From Candidatus Acidifodinimicrobium mancum (lineage in GTDB: Archaea > Nanobdellota > Nanobdellia > Parvarchaeales > Parvarchaeaceae), in contig JADFAP010000038.1 of NCBI GenBank assembly GCA_015121965.1, positions 1-9,837 of the forward strand: DNA of 9,837 nt, written 5' to 3'. The translations under genes and the position numbers were made by a program. A model generated the notes under the pieces. The model was not told the origin of the DNA, did no database searches, and saw nothing but the letters and a program-made list of their open reading frames with translations. Below are positions 1-7,931 of this stretch, piece after piece; positions within the stretch are counted from its first letter, which is position 1, and every line of letters starts with the position of its first letter.

Positions 1-14
1 TCTATTACTCTTTA

Positions 15-890
15 GTGATTAATATGGGAAAAGGAATTAAACCGAATGGAATGCAGTATAACTTTTCTGGCTACGCTCCAAACAATATACCTGGCAAGGA
101 GGGGTCTGATGTCAGTCAAGAAAATCAACCATTCAGAAGACGTATTGATGATTTTGCTGATAAAATAGACAAACAGCTTGGAAAGACTGGTGGAAGTATA
201 GGTGATATATATTCCGATCCGAAGTTGGCAGACCTATACATTAAAGTGGAAAGTGGGAAGGCCGCACAAGAGAACCAAGAAAATACAATATTAGAGCATC
301 AAAGACTGGATAGACTAGAGGAACGTGCTCTTGTTTTCCCAGACAGATCTTGCGGTCTTAATTTATTGAACTATTCTGTTGAACCTTATGTTGATAGTAG
401 TGGTAATCTTATTTATTACAAAGACGCAGAAACCGGCGAAACGAGACCTTTGGTGAACTTTAGAGCTGTTTATGGTTACAGGTTCTACGATAAGAAACCG
501 AAATATGATATGAGTATGTATAATGAAGGAATATTAAACATCGCAAAGAAAGCAAGTGAACTAGGTCTCAATATAGGGCATCTAGAGCGCGATTTGATAA
601 ATGCGCACATAAAGAATGAGTCCTTTGAGATAAGGGGGTACACTCACTGGAGAATAGGTGGATCAGATGATTATAATTCTAATGGAAAGACAATCGCTTA
701 CGAGAAAAAGAAGACAATAGAGGATAGAATTTTGAAGGGCTTATACAATTTTGTGAAGGGAAACATTGTTGGGCCCAGACTGGAGATATTTTCGAAGAAG
801 CCAGTCCGTGCTAGTCAGCTAGAACTCCTATTGAAGGCTTTGAATGATGAAAGTCCAGAACAGATAACTAAGGAGATGGAAGAAGTATAA
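15..890 (+). CDS. Hypothetical protein, AT-rich, first of a two-gene unit
   Basis: I do not recognise a family. The reading frame has a GTG at 15 and an ATG at 24; ATG 24 is the more ordinary start. No in-frame stop lies between the window edge and 15, so the gene could begin further upstream. The protein (291 residues from GTG) has a polar, Asn/Gly-rich, probably disordered first 40 residues. A charged helical stretch with coiled-coil-like spacing follows at about 70-105. A mixed region rich in Tyr and aromatics spans about 110-165 (VYGYRFYDKK), and the C-terminal part is Lys/Glu-rich and helical. I see no signal peptide, membrane segment or zinc-binding Cys motif. The stop is only 2 nt before the next gene, so the two are probably co-transcribed and may work together. 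Base composition is low: row 481-540 has 18/60 G+C, against 34/60 in aIF1A row 1801-1860. Confidence 0.7.
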   Translation: MINMGKGIKPNGMQYNFSGYAPNNIPGKEGSDVSQENQPFRRRIDDFADKIDKQLGKTGGSIGDIYSDPKLADLYIKVESGKAAQENQENTILEHQRLDRLEERALVFPDRSCGLNLLNYSVEPYVDSSGNLIYYKDAETGETRPLVNFRAVYGYRFYDKKPKYDMSMYNEGILNIAKKASELGLNIGHLERDLINAHIKNESFEIRGYTHWRIGGSDDYNSNGKTIAYEKKKTIEDRILKGLYNFVKGNIVGPRLEIFSKKPVRASQLELLLKALNDESPEQITKEMEEV

Positions 891-892
891 GT

Positions 893-1705
893 ATGGATAT
901 CAAAGATAAATTTAAACAGATTGGAAAAGGCACTAAGGATTTTATGTACGGTTTAGGCCTGGCTGCTTACCATAGCGCTGAGGATTTTGAGCACAATGTA
1001 CATTCTGAGGTTAATAAGGTTAAAGATTTAGGTAGTAAATTGTCAGAGGAGAAAAAACTAGGGGAGGAAAAAGAGAGTACGCTAGAAAAGTTATTATCAG
1101 AGAAAGGATCATCGATTATACCATCCGATAAGATAATCTATGATCCACAAGTCACACCAGATAGTATCTGGGTAAATCCAGATACTCTTAAACGTATCGA
1201 TGCAGATGAAGGAGATTCTGTTTTACTTCTTGGAAGGATAACTATTGATAAAAATAATTATTATCCACTAAGAGGGCCATTTGTGATCGAAACACATGAC
1301 GACTTAGGGAGCATATACGTCCGCATGAACAGCAAAAATTCAATTTATGGTGGTGTATACACAGAGATTATAAATCCCTACTACTTATCTAGAGAATTCA
1401 AAGGGAAAATAGAGAGATATTTCAAAAAGTCTAATATTTCAGTCAGCAGTGGTCCCGGAATTCTTCCGATGTCATATGCAAGAAAGCTTGCTGACTCCTA
1501 TGATTTTCCGCGTCCAAAAGACGGCACAATGGTCCCAATGATGACATACAGCAAGAAGGGAGAAGTTAACGGAATATATCAAGCAGAAGTTACCAATCTA
1601 GGAAACAAGTTTCAGGTCCCTACAGACATAGATCTTGATGAGGTATACTTATTAGGTGTATATCTGGGTCTTACAGATAGATTCGCCAGAAGAAAGATGC
1701 TTTAA
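893..1705 (+). CDS. Hypothetical protein with charged N-terminal helix and beta-rich middle
   Basis: No family is recognised with confidence. ATG 893 is chosen because a GGAGATGGA Shine-Dalgarno-like element (872-880) lies 12 nt upstream, inside the end of the previous gene, and the 16S tail here carries the matching CCTCC. The 270-residue product starts with an amphipathic segment (1-30). A very charged Lys/Glu helix follows at about 35-72. A predicted beta-rich region comes next, where residues 91-116 (SIWVNPDTLKRI, then EGDSVLLLGR) faintly resemble the VNPDT...GDxV pattern of small psi-barrel domains; that comparison is weak. The C-terminal third is mixed alpha/beta, ending in basic residues (RFARRKML). 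There is no signal peptide and no clear membrane span. With the preceding gene it forms a tight pair, followed by a 73-bp gap before aIF1A. Function is unknown. Confidence 0.75.
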   Translation: MDIKDKFKQIGKGTKDFMYGLGLAAYHSAEDFEHNVHSEVNKVKDLGSKLSEEKKLGEEKESTLEKLLSEKGSSIIPSDKIIYDPQVTPDSIWVNPDTLKRIDADEGDSVLLLGRITIDKNNYYPLRGPFVIETHDDLGSIYVRMNSKNSIYGGVYTEIINPYYLSREFKGKIERYFKKSNISVSSGPGILPMSYARKLADSYDFPRPKDGTMVPMMTYSKKGEVNGIYQAEVTNLGNKFQVPTDIDLDEVYLLGVYLGLTDRFARRKML

Positions 1706-1743
1706 GTTTAAGGTATTCGAACTACTCTGACGTTAAACTAAAC

Positions 1744-1756
1744 GAATTAATACGAT
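1744..1756 (+). promoter_or_regulatory. Possible TATA-type promoter for aIF1A
   Basis: The AT-rich stretch AATTAATACGATA is centred about 28 nt before ATG 1779. That is the spacing expected for a leaderless archaeal transcript. The match to a TTTATA box is only moderate and no clear Shine-Dalgarno element precedes the ATG. Confidence 0.3.
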
Positions 1757-1778
1757 ATTCTCCTAAGTTTAAAGTAAT

Positions 1779-2072
1779 ATGGTAGAAGCACCGCACTTTA
1801 GGATGCCGAAGAATGGAGAGGTCTTCGGCTACGTAACGCAGCTCCTAGGATTCGGCAGGATGTACGTGAAATGCAGTGACGACAAGACTCGACTCTGCGT
1901 GATAAAGGGCAGTATAAGCAGATACTTGTGGGTTAGAGAAGGTGACATAGTCATAGTCAAGCCGTGGGACATAGAGAAGGACAAGAAGGGAGACGTTATG
2001 TACAAGTACGAGAAGAACACGTGGGATTACCTTAGATCAAAGGGTGTGGATATAGACAAGCTGATCAGCTGA
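1779..2072 (+). CDS. eif1A: Translation initiation factor aIF1A (eIF-1A family)
   Basis: Archaeal counterpart of eIF1A. This family binds near the A site of the small ribosomal subunit and supports ribosome dissociation and initiator-tRNA placement; it acts in the cytoplasm. The 97-residue protein matches the family along most of its length: MPKNGEVFGYV at residues 9-19, the S1/OB-fold core with RLCVIKG, then REGDIVIVKPWD and the tail motif YEKNTWDYLRSKG. The length is near the usual 95-113. The start at 1779 gives eight residues before the conserved MPKNGE; the in-frame ATG at 1803 would start exactly at that motif, so the N-terminus is uncertain. One oddity: where most archaeal members have a run of basic residues (IPGK-R-R-R-W type), this one reads IKGSISRYLW, so its rRNA-facing loop is less basic. 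Base composition is higher in G+C than the two preceding genes. Confidence 0.95.
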   Translation: MVEAPHFRMPKNGEVFGYVTQLLGFGRMYVKCSDDKTRLCVIKGSISRYLWVREGDIVIVKPWDIEKDKKGDVMYKYEKNTWDYLRSKGVDIDKLIS

Positions 2073-2169
2073 TTTTCAAAAATTCTTATCACTAGAATGG
2101 ATATCATAACTTAGAATATCAAAATATCACTGTGAATAAAATGGATTCTTAATTGGCATTCTGTTTAGA

Positions 2170-2184
2170 TAAAATTTATATACT
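2170..2184 (+). promoter_or_regulatory. 16S rRNA promoter (BRE/TATA)
   Basis: The bases around TTTATATA (2175-2182), preceded by a purine-rich TAAAA, are a very good archaeal TATA box. By usual spacing, transcription would begin at about 2201-2206, giving a leader of roughly 155-160 nt before mature 16S. It is the strongest TATA-like element in the gap between aIF1A and 16S. Confidence 0.7.
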
Positions 2185-2260
2185 GGTGATTGATGTAAAT
2201 AGAGTATCTACAAACTCGGTGTGTGCGGAGTGCCTTTTTGGTACGATGAAAACACCTTTC

Positions 2261-2277
2261 CATTTGTAGACCAAATG
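2261..2277 (+). other. Small hairpin in the 16S leader
   Basis: CATTTG (2261-2266) and CAAATG (2272-2277) are perfectly complementary around a 5-nt loop. Six pairs, mostly A-T, would be marginal at high temperature. It could be a leader processing or antitermination element, but no role can be shown from sequence. Confidence 0.35.
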
Positions 2278-2333
2278 CAATTCGATGCTTTTCAAAAGAA
2301 AGCAGATGAGAGATATGAGTGCATATAAGAGAT

Positions 2334-2359
2334 GTTAATGCATGATGGACTCCAGATCC
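2334..2359 (+). other. Pre-16S processing stem, 5' arm
   Basis: These bases are complementary to 3901-3927 on the other side of the 16S gene. Bases 2339-2359 pair with 3901-3921 in 21 consecutive pairs, including two G-U wobbles. A single bulged T (3922) follows, then 2334-2338 pair with 3923-3927. Archaeal pre-16S is normally cut out of such a stem. The 5' arm ends 3 nt before the expected mature end. Confidence 0.88.
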
Positions 2360-2362
2360 ACA

Positions 2363-3866
<1,504 letters not shown>

Positions 3867-3900
3867 TCAAAAATCATAAAATGGGGGTTTAATTTTTAAC

Positions 3901-3927
3901 GGATTTGGAGTCCATTATGCATTTAAC
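3901..3927 (+). other. Pre-16S processing stem, 3' arm
   Basis: This is the partner of the 5' arm at 2334-2359, giving 26 pairs with one bulged base. It lies 36 nt after the mature 16S 3' end and only 12 nt before the first possible start of the reductase gene. Cutting in this stem would therefore separate 16S from a downstream mRNA if the two are co-transcribed. I see no pair of 3-nt bulges spaced by four pairs, the usual archaeal splicing-endonuclease site. Confidence 0.85.
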
Positions 3928-3934
3928 GCAGTTT

Positions 3935-3939
3935 GGGGG
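3935..3939 (+). promoter_or_regulatory. Possible Shine-Dalgarno element of the reductase gene
   Basis: GGGGG can pair with CCTCC at the 16S tail using one G-U pair. It directly touches ATG 3940, so it cannot serve that codon. It would suit the in-frame TTG 3949 (9-nt gap) or ATG 3955 (15-nt gap). This argues that the true protein starts a few residues after the first ATG. Confidence 0.4.
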
Positions 3940-6900
3940 ATGAAATTTTTGATTATGATTGAATTACCAAAGGAAACACTTGACTTCTTCAACGGTGATG
4001 AACTAAGGGCTAGGATATTCTACGAAAAGTATTCTTTATCCGATGAGAACGGCAACAGGCTTGAAAAGACTCCCGTAGAAATGTGGAGGAGGATTGCAAG
4101 TGCGCTTGCAAGCGTAGAGAAGAGCGAGGACAAAAAGAAAAAATTTGAAGAAGAATTCTACTGGCTACTTGAGGATTTCAAGTTCGTACCTGGTGGGAGG
4201 ATCCTGTTCGGTGCAGGCTCAATACACAAGGCAACTCTGCTGAACTGTTATTACCTTCCGATAAAGGAGGACTCCTTAGAGGGGATATTCACGACTGCAA
4301 AGGAGATGGCGAGGACATATGCTTATGGTGGAGGAGTCGGAATAGATATATCAGTGTTGAGGCCTAAGGGCGCCCCGGTGCATAACGCAGCTAGGTTCTC
4401 CACAGGTGCTGTTTCATTCATGGAGCTTTTCTCGGTCACGACAGGAACCATAGGGCAGACCGGAAGGCGCGGCGCTCTAATGATAACGATTGACGTCTCC
4501 CATCCAGACATAGAGGACTTCATAGAGGTGAAGAAGGACAAGAAGAGCGTGAGATATGCCAACATAAGCGTCAAAGTTTCGGATGACTTCATGAAAGCTG
4601 TTACAGAGGATAAGCCATTCAAGCTACATTTCAAGAACGATAAGGTAGAATTCAACAGAGAGGTGAAAGCCAGAGACCTCTGGAAGAGGATAATAGAGAA
4701 TGCCCTTGCCACTGGCGACCCTGGTATGATGTTTTGGGACAGGATGAAGAAGGAGTCTCCAACAGAGTATGACGATAAGATGGCAATAAAAGGGACAAAT
4801 CCGTGTCTTCTCGGCGATACATTCTTGCAGACTGAATATGGGTTAACCCAAATAGCTAAACTTGAAATGAGGCAGAACTTTTTAGCTGCTGACACGAAAG
4901 ATAAAACAACCGTTAAAAAAGTTTGGATAACCGGTACAAAGGATGTTTATAAGTTTGAAACTTCAATGGGCTATTTCCTAAAAGCAACTAGTAATCATAA
5001 TGTAATGAGTAGAGAGGGAGAAGACATAAATCCAACTGAGAAATTGATCATATCCCACTTATCCGGCGAACGTTACACAACAATGAGGAAGCTAGCTAAT
5101 CTAACTGGCTTATCAAATACTACTTTGTCAAGGCGTATTAACATATTGTCAAAAAAATCTTTGATCAGTATACATGAGAATAAATATGGGGGGTACTTCA
5201 TAAGGCTCCTTCCAGAGGCGGAAAAAATGAATAAATTCTATTGGAAGGAGATAGGAGATCTTAGAGTAGGAGATAAATTATTGATGAGTGTAAAGGAGGG
5301 GGTATTTCCCACAGATTATTTAATAATGCCTAAATTTGAGCAAGTAGAAGCAGTGAACGGGCATAAACGAAAGGTTTTTCATTTCCCAGAAATTATAAAT
5401 GAGGATGTTGGGGGATTGCTTGGCTGGATTGTGACAGATGGTACATCTGTGCCTTATAATAGAAAAGATTCTAGGTTACTAGATTCTGAGAAAACTATAG
5501 AAATAATAGCAACAAATAAAGACGAAGACAATGACATTAAGAAATTGTTTACAAATGTATTTGGTGTAAGACCAAGCGGTGGGAAATTTAGAAAGTCAAA
5601 AAGGGTAAAAGACTGGAGGGTATCAGGTCAAAATCTTGATGGTTTCATAAGATACTTTAGATTGGATAGATATCATGATATTATAGAAATACCATCACAG
5701 ATACTTTCATCTCCTAAATCAGTAGTTGCATCTTTCATAAAAAGAGCATTTCAAGGTGATGGCTCATGCGTTTATGACAGAGTAACTATAGACAGCATAT
5801 CTGATAAGTTCATTTTTGCTTTACAGCAGCTTCTTCTTAAGTTCGGTATAATCTCCAGCGTAAAAACAGTCAAACGCGTAGCTCCCCGTAAAGATATCTA
5901 TGTGCTTGATATAACCGATTTGAAAAGTTTGGAAAGATTTAGAGATAACATCGGCTTTGTTTCTAGAGATAAGAAAGAGGCCCTTAATAAGTTAATATCT
6001 AGAATGAAAAAGATGCTAGGCAGAGGTAATACACAGTTCAGTTCGAAATATAGGTGGATAGATGACACTCATATAGAGGTTAAACTAATAGGTAAATCTT
6101 ACTTAGGTAAGTTTCCAGTATATGATTGTGAAACTTCTACTCACTCATTCGTTGCAAATGGGTTCGTAGTTCATAATTGTTCGGAACAGCCTTTGGAGAA
6201 CTATGGGGCCTGTGATCTTGGAGCTTTGAACCTTTCATACTTTGTTAAAAACAAGTTTGAAAAGAACGCAGAGGTGGATTGGAACACTTTGGAAAGGACT
6301 ATCAGGCTAGGCGTAAGGTTTTTGGATAACGTACTTGACTACAGCTATGACAAGCACGCGCTAAAGGAGCAGGCTGAGGAGACAGTTTACGCAAGAAGGA
6401 TAGGGCTAGGATTCATGGGGCTCGCAGACATGCTGATAGGCATGGGGCTTAAATATGACTCGGATGAATCCATCAAATTTGTGGACTCCTTAATGAAAAG
6501 GATAACTGAGATAGCGTACGATGAGAGTGTTAACCTCGCAGTTGAAAAAGGATCTTTTCCAGCCTTCGTAGCAGAGAAGCATGTATCTAGAGACTTTGTC
6601 AGCAGGCTTGATAAGAAGCTAGTAGACAGAATTAAGAAGCAGGGCTTAAGGAACTCATGCATACTTACGGTTGCACCAACCGGTTCGATATCAACAATGA
6701 CTGGGGTAAGCGGAGGCGTAGAGCCTATTTTTGCATTGAGCTATACAAGAAGGTCAGAGTCTTTGTCGGAGGAGAGCTTTGACGTGCTAGATCCATTTGT
6801 AAAGGAGTACATGGACCGATTTGGGATAAAGAGTGTAAAGGATCTCCCAGGTATTTTTGTAACTGCCCACGGCATAGATCCGCTGTTCAGAGTAAAGATG

Positions 6901-7611
6901 CAGGCTACTATACAGAAGCATATAGACTCATCTATCTCATCTACAGTAAATCTCCCATCATCTGCCAGCTACGAAGTCGTCGATAAAATATATAGGTACG
7001 CATGGGAATCTGGCTGCAAATCAATAACAGTCTACAGGGAAGGCTCGAAAGAGGATATATTGAAGTCGAAGGATGAGGACAACGATAGCCTCAATCGTGT
7101 GGAGGAGAAAAGGCTCAGCAGCGCTAACAAATTGAACAGACCATACATGCTTCATGGGACTACGATGAAATTGCCGATAGCGGAGGGAAGCCTGTACATA
7201 ACCATGAACAAGGACGATGACCACATAGAGGAGATCTTCATCAGCCTAGGCCGTTCTGGTGAATCTGAGAAGGCATATACGGAAGCAATAGGTAGATTGA
7301 TCAGCATATACCTCCAAGAGGGAGGGGATGTTGATAGGATAATAAAGACCTTGAAGGGGATAAAGGGTGGAAGCAGCACGTGGTTCAACGGTATGCAGAT
7401 ATTCTCGGTTCCAGACGCAGTATCAAAGGCATTGGAGATGGAGGAGAGAGGCATAAACATAAGCAAAGTGGGGAACCTACACACAGTCATCAGTCCTGGA
7501 GCAGCTAAAAATGACGGTTTCTCAGTCTGCCCCGCATGCGGACAGAAGACATTAGTGTTTGAGAACGGTTGCTATATATGCAAGAACTGTGGATATACCA
7601 AATGTGAGTGA
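3940..7611 (+). CDS. nrdJ: Ribonucleotide reductase, class II (adenosylcobalamin-dependent), intein-containing
   Basis: It reduces ribonucleotides to deoxyribonucleotides using a cobalamin-generated thiyl radical. The precursor is 1223 residues; removing the intein (289-746) leaves about 765, normal for the family. Visible in order: an RNR N-terminal domain without an ATP cone; LLNCYYLP with redox Cys103; YGGGVGIDIS; NAARFSTGAVSFMELF; NP of the active site (287-288); after the intein, Cys747-S-E749 completing N-P-C-x-E, where Cys747 is the thiyl-radical residue; GACDLGALNLS with the second redox Cys758; the phosphate-binding PTGS (913-916); a TSCPD-like C-terminal domain; and a Cys-rich tail (Cys1197, 1200, 1211, 1214, 1217, 1222) that looks like a zinc ribbon merged with the Cys arm that re-reduces the active site. 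Class II is inferred from the archaeal single-chain layout and the TSCPD and Cys-rich tail, with no small-subunit gene nearby. ATG 3955 (sixth residue) may be the real start. No terminator separates the gene from 16S. Confidence 0.95.
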   Translation: MKFLIMIELPKETLDFFNGDELRARIFYEKYSLSDENGNRLEKTPVEMWRRIASALASVEKSEDKKKKFEEEFYWLLEDFKFVPGGRILFGAGSIHKATLLNCYYLPIKEDSLEGIFTTAKEMARTYAYGGGVGIDISVLRPKGAPVHNAARFSTGAVSFMELFSVTTGTIGQTGRRGALMITIDVSHPDIEDFIEVKKDKKSVRYANISVKVSDDFMKAVTEDKPFKLHFKNDKVEFNREVKARDLWKRIIENALATGDPGMMFWDRMKKESPTEYDDKMAIKGTNPCLLGDTFLQTEYGLTQIAKLEMRQNFLAADTKDKTTVKKVWITGTKDVYKFETSMGYFLKATSNHNVMSREGEDINPTEKLIISHLSGERYTTMRKLANLTGLSNTTLSRRINILSKKSLISIHENKYGGYFIRLLPEAEKMNKFYWKEIGDLRVGDKLLMSVKEGVFPTDYLIMPKFEQVEAVNGHKRKVFHFPEIINEDVGGLLGWIVTDGTSVPYNRKDSRLLDSEKTIEIIATNKDEDNDIKKLFTNVFGVRPSGGKFRKSKRVKDWRVSGQNLDGFIRYFRLDRYHDIIEIPSQILSSPKSVVASFIKRAFQGDGSCVYDRVTIDSISDKFIFALQQLLLKFGIISSVKTVKRVAPRKDIYVLDITDLKSLERFRDNIGFVSRDKKEALNKLISRMKKMLGRGNTQFSSKYRWIDDTHIEVKLIGKSYLGKFPVYDCETSTHSFVANGFVVHNCSEQPLENYGACDLGALNLSYFVKNKFEKNAEVDWNTLERTIRLGVRFLDNVLDYSYDKHALKEQAEETVYARRIGLGFMGLADMLIGMGLKYDSDESIKFVDSLMKRITEIAYDESVNLAVEKGSFPAFVAEKHVSRDFVSRLDKKLVDRIKKQGLRNSCILTVAPTGSISTMTGVSGGVEPIFALSYTRRSESLSEESFDVLDPFVKEYMDRFGIKSVKDLPGIFVTAHGIDPLFRVKMQATIQKHIDSSISSTVNLPSSASYEVVDKIYRYAWESGCKSITVYREGSKEDILKSKDEDNDSLNRVEEKRLSSANKLNRPYMLHGTTMKLPIAEGSLYITMNKDDDHIEEIFISLGRSGESEKAYTEAIGRLISIYLQEGGDVDRIIKTLKGIKGGSSTWFNGMQIFSVPDAVSKALEMEERGINISKVGNLHTVISPGAAKNDGFSVCPACGQKTLVFENGCYICKNCGYTKCE
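4804..6177 (+). mobile_element. Intein with LAGLIDADG homing endonuclease in the reductase active site
   Basis: Self-splicing protein element of 458 residues (289-746). Splicing motifs are complete: block A CLLGDTF with Cys289 as first nucleophile; block B TSNH (350-353); block F YDCETSTHSF (728-737); block G NGFVVHN ending in His745-Asn746, followed by Cys747 as the +1 residue. The endonuclease has two LAGLIDADG helices, GGLLGWIVTDG (491-501, Asp500) and FIKRAFQGDGS (599-609, Asp607); both metal-binding acids are present, so splicing and cutting both look intact. Between block B and the strand GDLRVGDKLL (439-448) lies an extra winged-helix-like segment, listed separately. The element is more AT-rich than its host gene (row 5641-5700 is 17/60 G+C, host row 4441-4500 is 34/60), consistent with recent horizontal arrival. 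The insertion point divides the catalytic N-P-C-x-E motif, a favoured kind of intein site. Confidence 0.96.
5029..5226 (+). other. Winged helix-turn-helix-like domain embedded in the intein
   Basis: Precursor residues about 364-429, between splicing block B and the GDLRVGDKLL strand of the Hint fold. The pattern is that of MarR/ArsR-type winged helices: a first helix EKLIISHLS; then MRKLANLTGLS as the helix and turn; then NTTLSRRINILSKKSLI as the recognition helix and start of the wing; then a wing with IHENKYGGYFIRLL. Ordinary inteins join block B to this strand by a short loop, so I read the segment as an insertion. By position it recalls the DNA-recognition region within the splicing domain of yeast PI-SceI. 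A role in finding the homing site is the simplest guess; sensing or regulating splicing is an alternative. Confidence 0.75.
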
Positions 7612-7613
7612 AG

Positions 7614-7628
7614 GCAAAGTTTTTAAAA
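7614..7628 (+). promoter_or_regulatory. Promoter of the rpoL operon
   Basis: GCAAAG followed by TTTTTAAAA (7620-7628) looks like an archaeal BRE plus TATA box. Its centre is about 27 nt before ATG 7651, the distance for transcription starting at or near the ATG. It begins 3 nt after the reductase stop codon. This suggests that rpoL and the signal peptidase gene have their own start even if the reductase transcript reads through. Confidence 0.55.
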
Positions 7629-7650
7629 GGAGAAGGTGGTTATTAATCTG

Positions 7651-7926
7651 ATGGATGTTGAAATTTTGGAAAAGACTGAGGACAGCATAAAGTTCAGGGT
7701 CAAAGGTGGCTCGCAGTCTATTTTGAACCTCATCAAGTCAGAGGGTGAGGATGTGGAAGGTGTTTCATTCATAGGCTTCGCAATAGAGCATCCTCTCGAA
7801 AGGTCGTCAGTGCTCGTTGTGAAATCTGAAGGAAAAGACATAGAAAAGGTTTTCAAGAAGGTTATAGACAAGACTCTGTCTGACCTGGAGAAGTTAAAGA
7901 AAGAATTCGACAGCGAGCTCAAGTAG
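7651..7926 (+). CDS. rpoL: DNA-directed RNA polymerase subunit L (Rpb11/Rpo11 homologue)
   Basis: Small assembly subunit of archaeal RNA polymerase. In this family it pairs with subunit D through the alpha-like dimerisation fold, forming the platform on which the large subunits assemble. From ATG 7651 the protein is 91 residues, the usual size, and matches the family along its length: an N-terminal strand VEILEKTEDSIKFRV, then LNLIKSE for the LLNLL helix, SFIGFAIEHPL for the signature (A)SYDIEHPL, VLVVKSEGKD, and the long C-terminal charged helix ending EKLKKEFDSELK. An upstream in-frame GTG at 7636 would add five residues, but it overlaps the Shine-Dalgarno-like AGGTGG (7634-7639) that sits 11 nt before ATG 7651, so I prefer the ATG. 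The next gene starts 5 nt after the stop. Confidence 0.95.
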   Translation: MDVEILEKTEDSIKFRVKGGSQSILNLIKSEGEDVEGVSFIGFAIEHPLERSSVLVVKSEGKDIEKVFKKVIDKTLSDLEKLKKEFDSELK

Positions 7927-7931
7927 CTGTT

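Larger units (their letters stand above)
2073..2362 (+). other. Intergenic region and 16S rRNA leader
   Basis: No protein or tRNA gene is visible in these 290 bases. The first 95 are AT-rich spacer after aIF1A. They are followed by the 16S promoter (TTTATATA, 2175-2182), a leader of about 155 nt, a small hairpin (2261-2277) and the 5' arm of the pre-16S processing stem (2334-2359). Three nucleotides separate that arm from the expected mature 16S 5' end. Confidence 0.7.

Noticed and set aside
2059..2070. Palindrome AGCTGATCAGCT overlapping the aIF1A stop, as a terminator
   Set aside because: It has no loop bases and is followed by only four Ts; it is partly dictated by the coding sequence.
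2073..2362. A tRNA or small RNA gene in the 16S leader
   Set aside because: No cloverleaf, T-loop GTTCRA or CCA-proximal acceptor stem is found; the region is explained by promoter, leader and processing arm.
4323..4895. Minus-strand frame of 190 codons opposite the reductase
   Set aside because: It is a shadow of the strongly supported + strand coding frame, and its Ser/Leu-rich composition is typical of antisense translation.
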